A DNA stretch of 64,000 nucleotides from Lutibacter sp. (GTDB taxonomy: Bacteria > Bacteroidota > Bacteroidia > Flavobacteriales > Flavobacteriaceae). Below are positions 27,769 through 36,918 of the stretch, piece by piece. Below the pieces are notes generated by a model that was not told the DNA's origin, did no database searches, and saw nothing but the letters and a program-made list of their open reading frames with translations. A program made the translations under genes and the position numbers. Location: NCBI RefSeq assembly GCF_016342705.1, contig NZ_JAEINV010000004.1:186001-250000 (forward strand), written 5' to 3'. Each line of letters begins with the position of its first letter. The stretch's first letter is position 1.

Positions 27769-28293
27769 ATGAAACTTTTAGGAATAGGTTCAAGAATAAA
27801 ACACGCCGAATATGGAATTGGCGTAATTACAAACGTAAGCTCTAAACATTATTGGGTAACATTTATTGAAAATGGATTAGAAACTATAGACTTAGATAGC
27901 GCTTTTGAAATTATTGAAAGTGTTGAAAATGAAGTAGATACAATTAGTTTTCACGATGTTGAATATACATTAAAAAAGATGCTTCAACAATGGTCAGATA
28001 TTTCTGAAATTGTGCCAATTGCGGATAAATGGAAAGGTGGAAAATTAATTATAGAGCCAGAAGATACTAATTTACAAAGTAAAGAAATTCCTATTGACAC
28101 ATTTTTCCATAAAATTGTAATGGTCCGCGATAGAATAAGAGTCATGGAACAAAAAATAAATTCAAGTAAATTAGACGATCAAGAAAAGGTTGATTTACAG
28201 CAATATATTACCAGAATATATGGAAGTTTAACCACCTTTAATATTCTGTTTAAAATTAAAGAACAGCAGTTTACTGGTTCAAAAACGAACTAA
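27769..28293 (+). CDS. Conserved protein of unknown function
   Basis: A 174-aa soluble protein. The frame is open from a TTG at 27763, but the ATG at 27769 is the likely start. The first 45 residues (GIGSRIKHAEYGIGVITNV, then YWVTFIENGLETIDL) look like a small SH3-type or CarD-like beta barrel. The remainder is helical (FFHKIVMVRDRIRVMEQKI). I do not recognise a named family. Last gene of a holB-DoxX-this run, ended by a strong terminator. Confidence 0.65.
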   Translation: MKLLGIGSRIKHAEYGIGVITNVSSKHYWVTFIENGLETIDLDSAFEIIESVENEVDTISFHDVEYTLKKMLQQWSDISEIVPIADKWKGGKLIIEPEDTNLQSKEIPIDTFFHKIVMVRDRIRVMEQKINSSKLDDQEKVDLQQYITRIYGSLTTFNILFKIKEQQFTGSKTN

Positions 28294-28296
28294 AAT

Positions 28297-28333
28297 AAAA
28301 AGCCCATTCAAAAATATTTTAAATGGGCTTTTT
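28297..28333. terminator. Bidirectional terminator
   Basis: Perfect 12-bp arms (28297-28308 and 28322-28333, core AGCCCATT) with A- and T-runs outside, between convergent genes ending at 28293 and 28351. Confidence 0.88.
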
Positions 28334-28350
28334 ACGAATTTGCAAATTTG

Positions 28351-28857
28351 TTATTTAGAATACTCTTTATTAAGAACTTCCAAAACTTGTTTTGTAATAT
28401 CTAATTTCTCATCCCCATACATTACAGTACCTTTTCCTGAAGTACCAAAAATCATATTATAACCATTAGATTTTGCATACGTACCAACTAAACTATCTAC
28501 CACTTTAGTAATTGCTTCGTAACTTTCTTGAGTTTCTTTTTGCAATTCTTGAGAAGCTTGTTGTTGTTGTGCTTGTAAAAATTGTTGTTCTTGTTGCAAG
28601 GCTCCTTCAGCTTCTGCTCTTTTTTGAGGAGACATAGTTTGTGCAGCTTTGTAATAATTTTGAACTTTAGCTTGAAAAGGAGCTGTTAAACTGTCCAATT
28701 CTTTTGCTTTTGCTTCTTGCTTTTCTTTCATTTTAGATTCTAAAGATTTTGTACCTTCATAATCTTTCATTAAAACTTCTACATCAACATAGGCAACTTT
28801 GGTTTGGTTACAAGATGCTAAAACAACTGCAAAAGCTATTACTAGTAATTTTTTCAT
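28351..28857 (-). CDS. OmpH/Skp-like periplasmic chaperone lipoprotein
   Basis: A 168-aa protein with a lipobox in VLASC (Cys16), so it is a lipoprotein. After VAYVDVEVLMKDYEG, the conserved first strand and turn of OmpH, comes a long coiled-coil rich in Lys, Glu and Gln (about 40-125, with a Gln-rich stretch), then a C-terminal strand region (YNMIFGTSGKGTVMYGDEKLD). Skp/OmpH chaperones carry outer-membrane proteins across the periplasm. A monocistronic gene with its own upstream gap of 218 bp. Confidence 0.85.
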   Translation of the reverse strand: MKKLLVIAFAVVLASCNQTKVAYVDVEVLMKDYEGTKSLESKMKEKQEAKAKELDSLTAPFQAKVQNYYKAAQTMSPQKRAEAEGALQQEQQFLQAQQQQASQELQKETQESYEAITKVVDSLVGTYAKSNGYNMIFGTSGKGTVMYGDEKLDITKQVLEVLNKEYSK

Positions 28858-29075
28858 TTTTATTATATTTTTATTAGCTATTTAAAATTGCTGCGAATAT
28901 ATGAACAAAAACGAAATTTATAAGATTTATTTTTATTATTGATTTTATTTATTGAATATATATACATTATAATAATAAGTTATCAAAAACAGATTCAATA
29001 CCTTAAATTAACCGCTTTTAAATAGTTTTCTATAGGCAAACCTTGGTTTAGTGTAAAAAAGGGTCTTAAATCGCT

Positions 29076-29942
29076 TTAAAATGATTTTTTATCGCTTTTT
29101 ATCACATAAATCAGGGAAGAATAGTTCATTTTATTCATTGCTTTTAAATTTGATTGCATTCCAACAAAAAAAGCAGTTAAAAAATTACTTTTCCCAGTTT
29201 TATATTTTTCACTTAACAAGGACACATAAAAAGCATCAAACTTCATTGGAAGAATTTTTGATACACGCATTTTGTGTTTAGAAAAAAGTAGTTGAATAGA
29301 TTTTTTTGAAAAATGCCATAAATGACGAGGCACATCATACGCCGCCCAAAACTGTTTATAATGTATAGCATCAAAACTTTTGTAATTTGGAACCGCTACT
29401 ACTAAAACGCCATTCGGTTTTAATAATTTTTGAAGTTGTGAAATATATTCTTCTAAATCTGGAACATGCTCTAATACATGCCAAAGCGTAATAACATCAA
29501 ACCGTTCCAATTTAATTTCAAAAATATTTTGATGAATTTTAGAAGAACTACTTATTTTTTGACGCGCTAAATTCTTCGCGCTTTGATTTGGTTCTACTCC
29601 TACTACATTCCATCCATTCGAATTACAAGTCGCTAAAAAATCTCCAGTGCCGCAACCAACATCTAACAAATTTTTGGTTTCCGTATTAAAAGAATTTATC
29701 AACTTTAATTTTTTATTTAATGTGTATTTTTTTACAATTTGATACACTTTATCAATAATCGATTTTTTTGAATCGGTATGAGAAATGTATTCGGAACTTT
29801 CATAATAAGAATCCAATTCTTCCATTGGAGGTTTTGGAATGGTCTCTAACATATCAAAAGTTGCGTTGTACTGTAATTCAAATTTTTTATGTGAAACAGT
29901 ATAATCTAAACAAATTAAATAGGGTTTTTTATCAGTTTTCAA
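29076..29942 (-). CDS. Class I SAM-dependent methyltransferase
   Basis: A 288-aa protein with a Methyltransf_23-like fold. Motif I is LLDVGCGTGDFLATC, the post-I acidic residue is in VVGVEPNQSA, and motif IV is in FDVITLWHVLEHVPD. The C-terminal part (PRHLWHFSKKSIQLLF) matches methyltransferases that act on surface polysaccharide or quinone-like substrates, but the substrate is not evident. An N-terminal segment (about 1-75) precedes the fold. It is 9 bp downstream of a small lipoprotein gene. Confidence 0.82.
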   Translation of the reverse strand: MKTDKKPYLICLDYTVSHKKFELQYNATFDMLETIPKPPMEELDSYYESSEYISHTDSKKSIIDKVYQIVKKYTLNKKLKLINSFNTETKNLLDVGCGTGDFLATCNSNGWNVVGVEPNQSAKNLARQKISSSSKIHQNIFEIKLERFDVITLWHVLEHVPDLEEYISQLQKLLKPNGVLVVAVPNYKSFDAIHYKQFWAAYDVPRHLWHFSKKSIQLLFSKHKMRVSKILPMKFDAFYVSLLSEKYKTGKSNFLTAFFVGMQSNLKAMNKMNYSSLIYVIKSDKKSF

Positions 29943-29951
29943 ATTGAAGAA

Positions 29952-30500
29952 TTAAGGTTGAATATAAAAATTATGTTGTTGTTTTAAATTTTGAAGATAA
30001 CTAATCAGTCTATTTTTCAAAGAAGAATCTACGCTTAAATAATCGTAATACGAATCATCAGAAACTGTAATTTCAATAAAATGATAGATAGATCCATCTT
30101 GCATTGGCTCATCCAATTCTTTATTATAACCTGGATCAAATGAATCTCTCCTATCTTTATAAAATAAATTAAAAAGTGAAAGATACTTACTTTTATCTTC
30201 CGTAAATTTTAACTCCAAATTAAAATTAGTATCAATATCTGAAAATAATTTATGAGTTATATACACCTTATTTTTATGTATAAAAACATCATATTTAGTT
30301 TCTAAAAATGAGATTGATTTTTTAAAAGAATTGTTATTACTAAAAATATATTTAGTTAATTGTTTCTCCTTTTTTATAGAAGTTGGCTTCCCATTTTCTA
30401 TTTTATAATTATCAATTGCAGTCACCGTTTTTAAAGGAATACAGCTTTGAAAACAATTTAAAACAACCGATAAAACCGAAATCAATAACCACTTTTTCAT
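29952..30500 (-). CDS. Small lipoprotein of unknown function
   Basis: A 182-aa protein with a hydrophobic leader and lipobox-like FQSC (Cys20), so it should be a lipoprotein. The mature part has alternating charged and aromatic residues but no motif I recognise (for example TKYDVFIHKNKVYITHKL, which looks like beta strands). Likely cotranscribed with the methyltransferase 9 bp downstream. A parS-like palindrome is 46-61 bp upstream of the start. Confidence 0.6.
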   Translation of the reverse strand: MKKWLLISVLSVVLNCFQSCIPLKTVTAIDNYKIENGKPTSIKKEKQLTKYIFSNNNSFKKSISFLETKYDVFIHKNKVYITHKLFSDIDTNFNLELKFTEDKSKYLSLFNLFYKDRRDSFDPGYNKELDEPMQDGSIYHFIEITVSDDSYYDYLSVDSSLKNRLISYLQNLKQQHNFYIQP

Positions 30501-30545
30501 TTTAAAATTACACGTTAAAACCTTTTATGTTAATTCTTTTTTAAG

Positions 30546-30561
30546 TGTTCCACGTGGAACA
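30546..30561. promoter_or_regulatory. parS: parS-like site 1
   Basis: Perfect 16-bp palindrome TGTTCCACGTGGAACA, matching the ParB-binding consensus TGTTNCACGTGNAACA. Lies 9 bp after the mnmG stop codon. Confidence 0.75.
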
Positions 30562-30569
30562 TCAAAAAA

Positions 30570-32441
30570 TTATCTACCCATATACACTAACAATACAGAA
30601 ACATCACTCGGAGAAACTCCGCTTATTCTACTTGCTTGTGAAATAGTTTTTGGCTGAATTCTAGTTAACTTTTGGCATGCTTCAATTGATAAAGATTTCA
30701 CCTTTTTAAAATCAAAATTATCAGGAATAATCACATTTTCTAAACGGTTTAATTTATCAGCCTGATTCTTTTCCTTATCTATATAACCAGAGTATTTCAC
30801 ATGAATTTCAGTCTGTTCAATAATCTCCAAATCCATATCATTCTCTTCAATAAACAACTGAACACTTTCTAACTTTTGAAGATCCGTAAAGTTTAATTGT
30901 GGCCGTGCAGCAATCTTAAAAAGCTTCATAGATTGATCAATTAAAGCAGTTTCATTTTCTGCTAAAATTGGATTTATCTCTTCTGGCCTTACACTTGTAT
31001 CTTGCAAAAACTTTACAAACAAATCAGTTTTTTCCTGCTTAATTAACACTCTATCCATTCGCGCTTTTGAAGCTAAACCTAATTCAAAACCAAGTGGCGT
31101 TAAACGCAAATCAGCATTATCTTGACGTAACAAAGTTCTATATTCAGCTCTAGATGTAAACATTCTATAAGGCTCTTCTGTTCCTTTAGTTATTAAATCA
31201 TCAATTAAAACTCCTATATAAGCATCATTTCTTTTTAAGATAAAAGGATCACGATTTTGAATTTTTAAAGCCGCATTTATTCCAGCCATTAAACCTTGAG
31301 CTGCCGCTTCTTCATAACCTGTAGTTCCGTTAATTTGACCAGCAAAATACAACCCTTTAATCAATTTTGTTTCTAGTGAATGTGTTAATTGTGTAGGTGG
31401 AAAAAAATCGTACTCAATAGCATAACCATATCTAAAGAATTTTACATTTTCAAAACCAGCCACTTTTCGCAAAGCTTTATCTTGTACATCTTCCGGTAAC
31501 GAAGTTGAAAAACCATTCACATAAACCTCTACAGTATTCCAACCTTCTGGCTCTACAAATATTTGATGCCTATCTTTCGTTGCAAAACGATCGATTTTAT
31601 CTTCTATTGACGGACAATATCTTGGCCCAATACTTTGTATTCTACCATTAAACATTGGAGATCTATCAAAACCTGTTCTTAACAAATCATGCACTTCTTG
31701 AGAAGTATAACTCATATAACAAGACCGTTGTTTAGCGAGCGGTTTTGTTGAAATTGAATACGAAAATTTTTCAGGGTTATCATCACCTGGTTGTTCAATC
31801 ATTTTAGAATAATCTAAACTTCTACCGTCAACTCTAGGCGGTGTTCCAGTCTTCATCCTTCCAGCTTCAAAACCAACTTTCACTAAATCTTCTGTAATAC
31901 CAGTTGATGCTCTTTCACCAGCCCTACCTCCACCAAAAGTTTTATCACCTATATGAATTAAACCATTTAAGAAAGTACCAGCTGTGATTATAACAGCTTT
32001 CGCTTTTATCTCAATCCCGAGTGTAGTTTTGACTCCAACAATATTACCGCCATCAAACACTAAACCATTTACCATATCTTGAAAGAAATCCAGATTTTCA
32101 GTTTGCTCTAACATATTTCTCCAAGTTTCAGCAAAACGCATACGATCACTCTGAGCTCTTGGACTCCACATTGCAGGACCTTTAGATTTATTCAACATTT
32201 TAAACTGAATAGCAGTTTCATCCGTTACAATTCCACTATAACCACCAAGCGCATCAATCTCACGAACAATTTGTCCTTTTGCTATTCCACCCATTGCAGG
32301 ATTACAACTCATTTGAGCAATATTCTGCAAACTCATTGTAATCAATAAAGTTTTGACTCCCATATTTGCACTTGCAGCTGCAGCTTCACTTCCAGCATGG
32401 CCACCACCAACTACAATTACATCATATTCTGTATTAAACAT
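30570..32441 (-). CDS. mnmG: tRNA uridine carboxymethylaminomethyl modification enzyme MnmG
   Basis: A 623-aa FAD enzyme (GidA) that with MnmE installs the cmnm5 group on U34 of certain tRNAs. The N-terminal dinucleotide-binding motif is VIVVGGGHAGSEAA (Gly12-Gly17), followed by CNPAMGGIAKGQIVREIDALGG, both diagnostic, and later GRAGERASTGI, RMKTGTPPRVDGRS and TGYEEAAAQGLMAGINAAL. Length is normal. The gene is bracketed by parS-like palindromes: one past its stop and two before its start. Confidence 0.98.
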   Translation of the reverse strand: MFNTEYDVIVVGGGHAGSEAAAASANMGVKTLLITMSLQNIAQMSCNPAMGGIAKGQIVREIDALGGYSGIVTDETAIQFKMLNKSKGPAMWSPRAQSDRMRFAETWRNMLEQTENLDFFQDMVNGLVFDGGNIVGVKTTLGIEIKAKAVIITAGTFLNGLIHIGDKTFGGGRAGERASTGITEDLVKVGFEAGRMKTGTPPRVDGRSLDYSKMIEQPGDDNPEKFSYSISTKPLAKQRSCYMSYTSQEVHDLLRTGFDRSPMFNGRIQSIGPRYCPSIEDKIDRFATKDRHQIFVEPEGWNTVEVYVNGFSTSLPEDVQDKALRKVAGFENVKFFRYGYAIEYDFFPPTQLTHSLETKLIKGLYFAGQINGTTGYEEAAAQGLMAGINAALKIQNRDPFILKRNDAYIGVLIDDLITKGTEEPYRMFTSRAEYRTLLRQDNADLRLTPLGFELGLASKARMDRVLIKQEKTDLFVKFLQDTSVRPEEINPILAENETALIDQSMKLFKIAARPQLNFTDLQKLESVQLFIEENDMDLEIIEQTEIHVKYSGYIDKEKNQADKLNRLENVIIPDNFDFKKVKSLSIEACQKLTRIQPKTISQASRISGVSPSDVSVLLVYMGR

Positions 32442-32455
32442 ATTTTGAAAAATAA

Positions 32456-32471
32456 TGTTCCACGTGGAACG
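32456..32471. promoter_or_regulatory. parS: parS-like site 2
   Basis: TGTTCCACGTGGAACG, 15 of 16 bases identical to site 1, located 15 bp upstream of the mnmG ATG, so ParB binding could affect mnmG transcription. Confidence 0.65.
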
Positions 32472-32503
32472 TTAGTATTTTTTTAACTTCAAAATGAAAA
32501 ATA

Positions 32504-32519
32504 TGTTCCACGTGGAACA
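32504..32519. promoter_or_regulatory. parS: parS-like site 3
   Basis: Perfect TGTTCCACGTGGAACA abutting the ybeY stop codon (32520-32522), 48 bp from site 2 measured start to start. Confidence 0.75.
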
Positions 32520-32936
32520 CTAAAATTTATCAAATTCAGCCAAACATTTATTTTCTTCCCCTCTCATAACTTCTTTATCACGCGGTAATTTATCTTTAAA
32601 ACCTAAATAATGCAAAATACCGTGAATTATCACCCTATTTAACTCATTATCAATAGTTTCATTGAATTTTAATGCGTTTTCACGCACCCTTTCAATAGAA
32701 ATAAAAATATCACCACTAATTAGCTTCCCTAAAGTATAATCAAAACTAATTATATCGGTTAAGGTGTCGTGCTCCAGAAATTCTACATTCAATTTTAGCA
32801 AATATTCATCATCACAAAAAATGTAATTTATTTCACCTTCTTCAAAACCATAGTTTTCAATTGTACTAGAAATCCATTTTTCAACACTGCTTTCATTACT
32901 TAATTCGAAATCAGTTTCATAATTAAATTCAATCAT
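32520..32936 (-). CDS. ybeY: Endoribonuclease YbeY
   Basis: A 138-aa single-strand endoribonuclease for 16S rRNA 3' end maturation and ribosome quality control. The metal-binding region reads IIHGILHYLGFKDK: the first two histidines of H-x3-H-x5-H are present, but the third His is replaced within GFKDK, where an Asp could serve. I recall this as common in Bacteroidota YbeY. Earlier blocks LTDIISFDYTLGKLISGDIFIS fit the family. It ends directly at a parS-like site and is followed by mnmG. Confidence 0.9.
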   Translation of the reverse strand: MIEFNYETDFELSNESSVEKWISSTIENYGFEEGEINYIFCDDEYLLKLNVEFLEHDTLTDIISFDYTLGKLISGDIFISIERVRENALKFNETIDNELNRVIIHGILHYLGFKDKLPRDKEVMRGEENKCLAEFDKF

Positions 32937-32937
32937 T

Positions 32938-35900
32938 TTATTGATCTTCTGTTTTAAAATATTCTTGAACTTTCTTTTTATAAATCGAGCGCAAAGGTAA
33001 TGATTGTCTGTTTAATATTTCGTTATAATTAAAATACAGATTTTGGAGCTTTAATTTATCAATTGCTCGGTTTTCAAAGTTCTGAATATTTGTTTCAGAT
33101 TTACGGTCTTGATCTTCACCTTGCTCTTTTTTTGCTTTTTCTAATTTTAACAATTCATAACTTAACTGTTGCATTTTTTTCAAAACATCTTCACTAAAAC
33201 CCTTTTCTAATAATGTCTTTTCCAATTCTTCCATTTCCTTCACAAAATCATTTGGAGAATTACCACTCTTATTGTTTTCCAAAATATCTTTTAAAGCTTC
33301 TTTTAGTAAAGATTGCTGTTTATAAATTTCATACAATTCATTATTAGATTGTTCATCTCCATCACCTGTCTTTTCACCTTTTTCTTTGCCATCTTCCGAA
33401 CCGCTTCCCTTTTCTTTTCCCTTCTTTAAACCCTCTTTAATTTTATCTTTCAATTCTCCTTGCTTCTGAATAATATCGGGTAAGCTAAATTCTTGTGATT
33501 CTCCTTTTCCTTTACCAAAACTTGGTGATGCATTCATTAAACTTTCTAATAAATTACTTAAAGAATTGGATAAATTATTAGCTGCAGTAATTACAAATTG
33601 TTGATTAGAAACACCCTGTTCCATTAAATTTTCAGAAAAATTCTGTAATGATTCATCCATATTAAAATGGGCATCAGAAACTTCCTTCTGAATTGCAGAA
33701 CCCATACTAAAAACACGTAAAGACAGCACATATAAACTATCATCAATATGTTCAAAATATACTTTTAACTTTTGCTGTTCTTTTAGGTTTTTTGGAAATT
33801 CAGGATGATTACTATTTATTCCAGAAAATTTATTTAATAACGCCTCTTGCTGAAAAGAAAACTCAATTAAATTTTCAACAATTTTACGTAAATCATCAAT
33901 ATCCTCATCAATAGATTCTCCCTCTGAGGCTTCCATAGATTTCTCCATAGTTTTACTCATTTCTTTCATTTTTTTAGATGCACCTTTCTGATTTTTCTTT
34001 GCACTTTCAGCATCTTTGTTCTCTAAATCCTTTGAAGCATTCTCTAAATTTTTATCAATCTCCTTCTTTTGTTCACTGTTATCTGGAAATTTCATGGGGC
34101 GTTTCAAATCCATGTTTTGTTTATCCATTTCATTAAAATCTTTTTTTATCGCGTCAAATTCCTCTTTAATTTTTTGTTGTTTTTCAGAAGTATTTTCTTG
34201 AAATTTTTCTTTAGCTAATTGCTCTTGTTCTTCACCTAATTTAGATAATTTATCTTTAATCTGGTTTGCTTTTTGTTCTACATAAAACCGTTTTGCTAAT
34301 TCCAAAATACGTTCTAAACTTTGTTCCTTCTGTTTATTCTTTTTAGTCAATTCTTTTAATTTATCGACCAAATTTTCTTTTTGTAATTTTTCGGTAAGAA
34401 CTTTCAACTCGTCCAACATTTTTTCTTGTTTCGCCAAATCTTTCGCCTCTTCAATACGTTTTTTTAATTCTTCTTTTTTGTCATCTAAACTTTCAATTTC
34501 TGGCTGCTCGTTCAAATTCTTTTCAAGTTGTTTTCTTTGCTCTTGAAATATTTTTTCATATTGATTTTGACGTTTAATAAATTCTTGCAATTTTTTGGTG
34601 TCGTTCCAATTTATATCCGCCTTTTTTTGTAATTCATTTTGAAACTTTTCTAAATCGTCGTTCTCCTTTTTTGATTTATCTAAATCTTTAGAAATAGTAT
34701 TAATTGTTTCTTTTTGTTCTTTTAACAATTCCTCTTTTATTTCATTTGAAGTTTTATTATAAAAATTGAAGATTTTACTCTTAGATTTTTTACTTCCATT
34801 TACAGCATCGTTATCAAACACTTCAAAATACATTTCATATTCTACACCCTCATCAATAGAAATTCCTTCTGGAAAAACGTAATAAAAGTCAGTTAAAGAA
34901 GATTTTTCAATAGAAATTAAATGCGTTTTAACCACATTTGAACTATTTTTATCATAATACACCAACTGTAATTTACTTACTCCGTAATCATCACTTAATT
35001 GCCCAATAAACTGAACTGGACCACGGCTAATAGAATCAATATCAGACTTTACCATAATTTTCGGGTTCTCATCTGAAACGACATCAATGGTGAAATTTAA
35101 AAACTCGTGATTTTTAAGTTGTTTATTAGAAGTTGCAATGGTATATTGAAAGGACTTCAAAACTTCATGCTCTAATAAAAAATAATCTTTAGATTTGTTG
35201 ATGAAATTTACAGGTTTTTCATTAAACCTATTTAACGAAATATTTTCTGTTTGATGCGTTTCTATTTGCCACGAAATTTTAGTTCCTTGTGGAACAACTG
35301 CATTTCCCGTATTTTGAATCAATTCACTTTTTTTTCCTGTATAAGCTGGATATTTCATCACCATTATTAAATTAGAAATAACCGGTGTAGCAATCACATT
35401 AATTTTGTATTCTTTCGAAACCACTCCATTGGCTTCCATAGTAAAATTAATGGTAGATTTTACGTTGGAAAAAGTATATTGAAATACACCCAAACCATTA
35501 TGTTCCAAATAATAGTTTTCATCTGAAAAATTAATTTTAGCGTCTTCCGGAACACTATTTCCAACAGTTTCAACATTTAACACAAATAGATGTCCTTCAA
35601 TAACATTCATTGTTTTATTTAATACTATAAAGGTAAACGGTTCAGGTGGTTCAAACTGTGTATTGTGCTTTACAACACGCGTAAAACTATCGCTAAAAAC
35701 ATTGATATTTCCAGTGATATACACCAACACCCATACAACAATTGGAATACTAGCATATTTAATATATTTTTTATTTTTTTTGAAATCTACAGCCCGTACA
35801 AATGGAATGGGTTTTAACTCCAATGATTTTTGTTCAATACTTGCTTCAATTAATTCTGAATTTTCTTGAATTTGCTTTAACTGCAACATATTCAACAACT

Positions 35901-36219
35901 TATCACTAACTTCAGGAAAATATTTACCAATAATATTGGAAGCTTCAAACTCTGTAATTCCTTTTTTTAATCCGAATAATTTAAAAATTGGAAAAAGTAT
36001 GTAAACAACTAAAAGTCCGAGTTCAACACCAATAAAAAGATAAAATAAAAAGGTTCTGGCTACAGGTTTCAGCCATAAAAAATATTCAATAAAAAGCGTA
36101 AAAATTAAGTATAACAAACCAATTGTAAAAAACAAAAACAATCCTTTTATAAGTTCATTTACATAAAACTTTCTTATAAAATGTTGTAGTTTTGCTTGTA
36201 TGTTTTTAAAATTGCTCAA
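32938..36219 (-). CDS. DUF4175-family large membrane-anchored protein
   Basis: A 1093-aa protein. It has two or three N-terminal hydrophobic segments (about 22-45, 55-80 and 155-172), a beta-rich extracytoplasmic part (about 175-490), then a long, highly charged coiled-coil (about 495-760), and a helical C-terminal third with a Gly-Lys-Glu-rich low-complexity patch near 950. This matches the DUF4175 family found across Bacteroidota; its function is unknown. The ybeY ATG is 1 bp after its stop, so the two are probably cotranscribed. Confidence 0.8.
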   Translation of the reverse strand: MSNFKNIQAKLQHFIRKFYVNELIKGLFLFFTIGLLYLIFTLFIEYFLWLKPVARTFLFYLFIGVELGLLVVYILFPIFKLFGLKKGITEFEASNIIGKYFPEVSDKLLNMLQLKQIQENSELIEASIEQKSLELKPIPFVRAVDFKKNKKYIKYASIPIVVWVLVYITGNINVFSDSFTRVVKHNTQFEPPEPFTFIVLNKTMNVIEGHLFVLNVETVGNSVPEDAKINFSDENYYLEHNGLGVFQYTFSNVKSTINFTMEANGVVSKEYKINVIATPVISNLIMVMKYPAYTGKKSELIQNTGNAVVPQGTKISWQIETHQTENISLNRFNEKPVNFINKSKDYFLLEHEVLKSFQYTIATSNKQLKNHEFLNFTIDVVSDENPKIMVKSDIDSISRGPVQFIGQLSDDYGVSKLQLVYYDKNSSNVVKTHLISIEKSSLTDFYYVFPEGISIDEGVEYEMYFEVFDNDAVNGSKKSKSKIFNFYNKTSNEIKEELLKEQKETINTISKDLDKSKKENDDLEKFQNELQKKADINWNDTKKLQEFIKRQNQYEKIFQEQRKQLEKNLNEQPEIESLDDKKEELKKRIEEAKDLAKQEKMLDELKVLTEKLQKENLVDKLKELTKKNKQKEQSLERILELAKRFYVEQKANQIKDKLSKLGEEQEQLAKEKFQENTSEKQQKIKEEFDAIKKDFNEMDKQNMDLKRPMKFPDNSEQKKEIDKNLENASKDLENKDAESAKKNQKGASKKMKEMSKTMEKSMEASEGESIDEDIDDLRKIVENLIEFSFQQEALLNKFSGINSNHPEFPKNLKEQQKLKVYFEHIDDSLYVLSLRVFSMGSAIQKEVSDAHFNMDESLQNFSENLMEQGVSNQQFVITAANNLSNSLSNLLESLMNASPSFGKGKGESQEFSLPDIIQKQGELKDKIKEGLKKGKEKGSGSEDGKEKGEKTGDGDEQSNNELYEIYKQQSLLKEALKDILENNKSGNSPNDFVKEMEELEKTLLEKGFSEDVLKKMQQLSYELLKLEKAKKEQGEDQDRKSETNIQNFENRAIDKLKLQNLYFNYNEILNRQSLPLRSIYKKKVQEYFKTEDQ

Positions 36220-36264
36220 ATTGTTATTTTTACCTATTTAACGCTAAAAATAACCAAAATTAGA

Positions 36265-36915
36265 TTACAGTATAACTATTTTTTCTTTTATAGCGTACAA
36301 CACCAAACCAATTCTGGTTTTTGCGTTCAATTTTTCAAAAAGTGCCTCTCTGTAATTTTCAACAGTTTTAGGGCTTAAACACATAACATCAGCAATTTCC
36401 TTATAAGTTCTTTCGGAACATGTTAGTTTTAAAAATTCTAGCTCCCGTTCTTTAAGTGTTACTGAAGATTTACTATTTAAAATTCCTACTGAATTTAACA
36501 AGGTATTTGTCACGTTTTCAGTATAATAAAATCCGTTTGCATGGACTTCTAACAATGCATGATGTAAAATTTTTGGATGAATATCTTTTAATAAATATCC
36601 TTTTGCTCCGGCGCGTAACATTTGTAAAATTGTAACCTCATCACATTCCATAGATAAAGCTAAAACTTTAATTGTAGGATGATTATCTTTTAACCATTGT
36701 GTAGCTTCAATACCATTCATTTGTGGCATTTTAATATCCATTAATACAATGTGAGGATGTTTATTTTCTTCTGAAAAATAATTAACTAACTCCTTTCCGT
36801 GGTTTAAAACCTTAATTACATTAAACTCATCATAGTTAGAGATTAAACCATGTAACGCTTGTGAAAAAAGCATATGATCATCTACAATAATAATATCAAT
36901 TTTATTCATTTTCAA
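36265..36915 (-). CDS. NarL/LuxR-family response regulator
   Basis: A 216-aa regulator. The receiver domain has VDDHMLFSQAL and phosphoacceptor Asp60 in IVLMDIKMPQMNG. The C-terminal LuxR-type helix-turn-helix is LKERELEFLKL, TYKEIADVMCLSPKTVENY and HTH-end residues KTRIGLVLYAI. It follows its partner kinase with a 3-bp gap and ends a five-gene unit. TTAGGGGAA repeats ahead of the unit are possible binding sites. Confidence 0.92.
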   Translation of the reverse strand: MKMNKIDIIIVDDHMLFSQALHGLISNYDEFNVIKVLNHGKELVNYFSEENKHPHIVLMDIKMPQMNGIEATQWLKDNHPTIKVLALSMECDEVTILQMLRAGAKGYLLKDIHPKILHHALLEVHANGFYYTENVTNTLLNSVGILNSKSSVTLKERELEFLKLTCSERTYKEIADVMCLSPKTVENYREALFEKLNAKTRIGLVLYAIKEKIVIL

Positions 36916-36918
36916 TTT

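Noticed and set aside
30546-32519. The CACGTG palindromes as terminators or transcription-factor E-box sites
   Set aside because: No T-run follows any copy, and the 16-bp match to the ParB consensus with three clustered copies is a better explanation.
33300-34700. Low-complexity, repeat-like DNA inside the DUF4175 gene
   Set aside because: It is explained by a Lys/Glu-rich coiled-coil in the protein; no exact tandem DNA repeat was seen.
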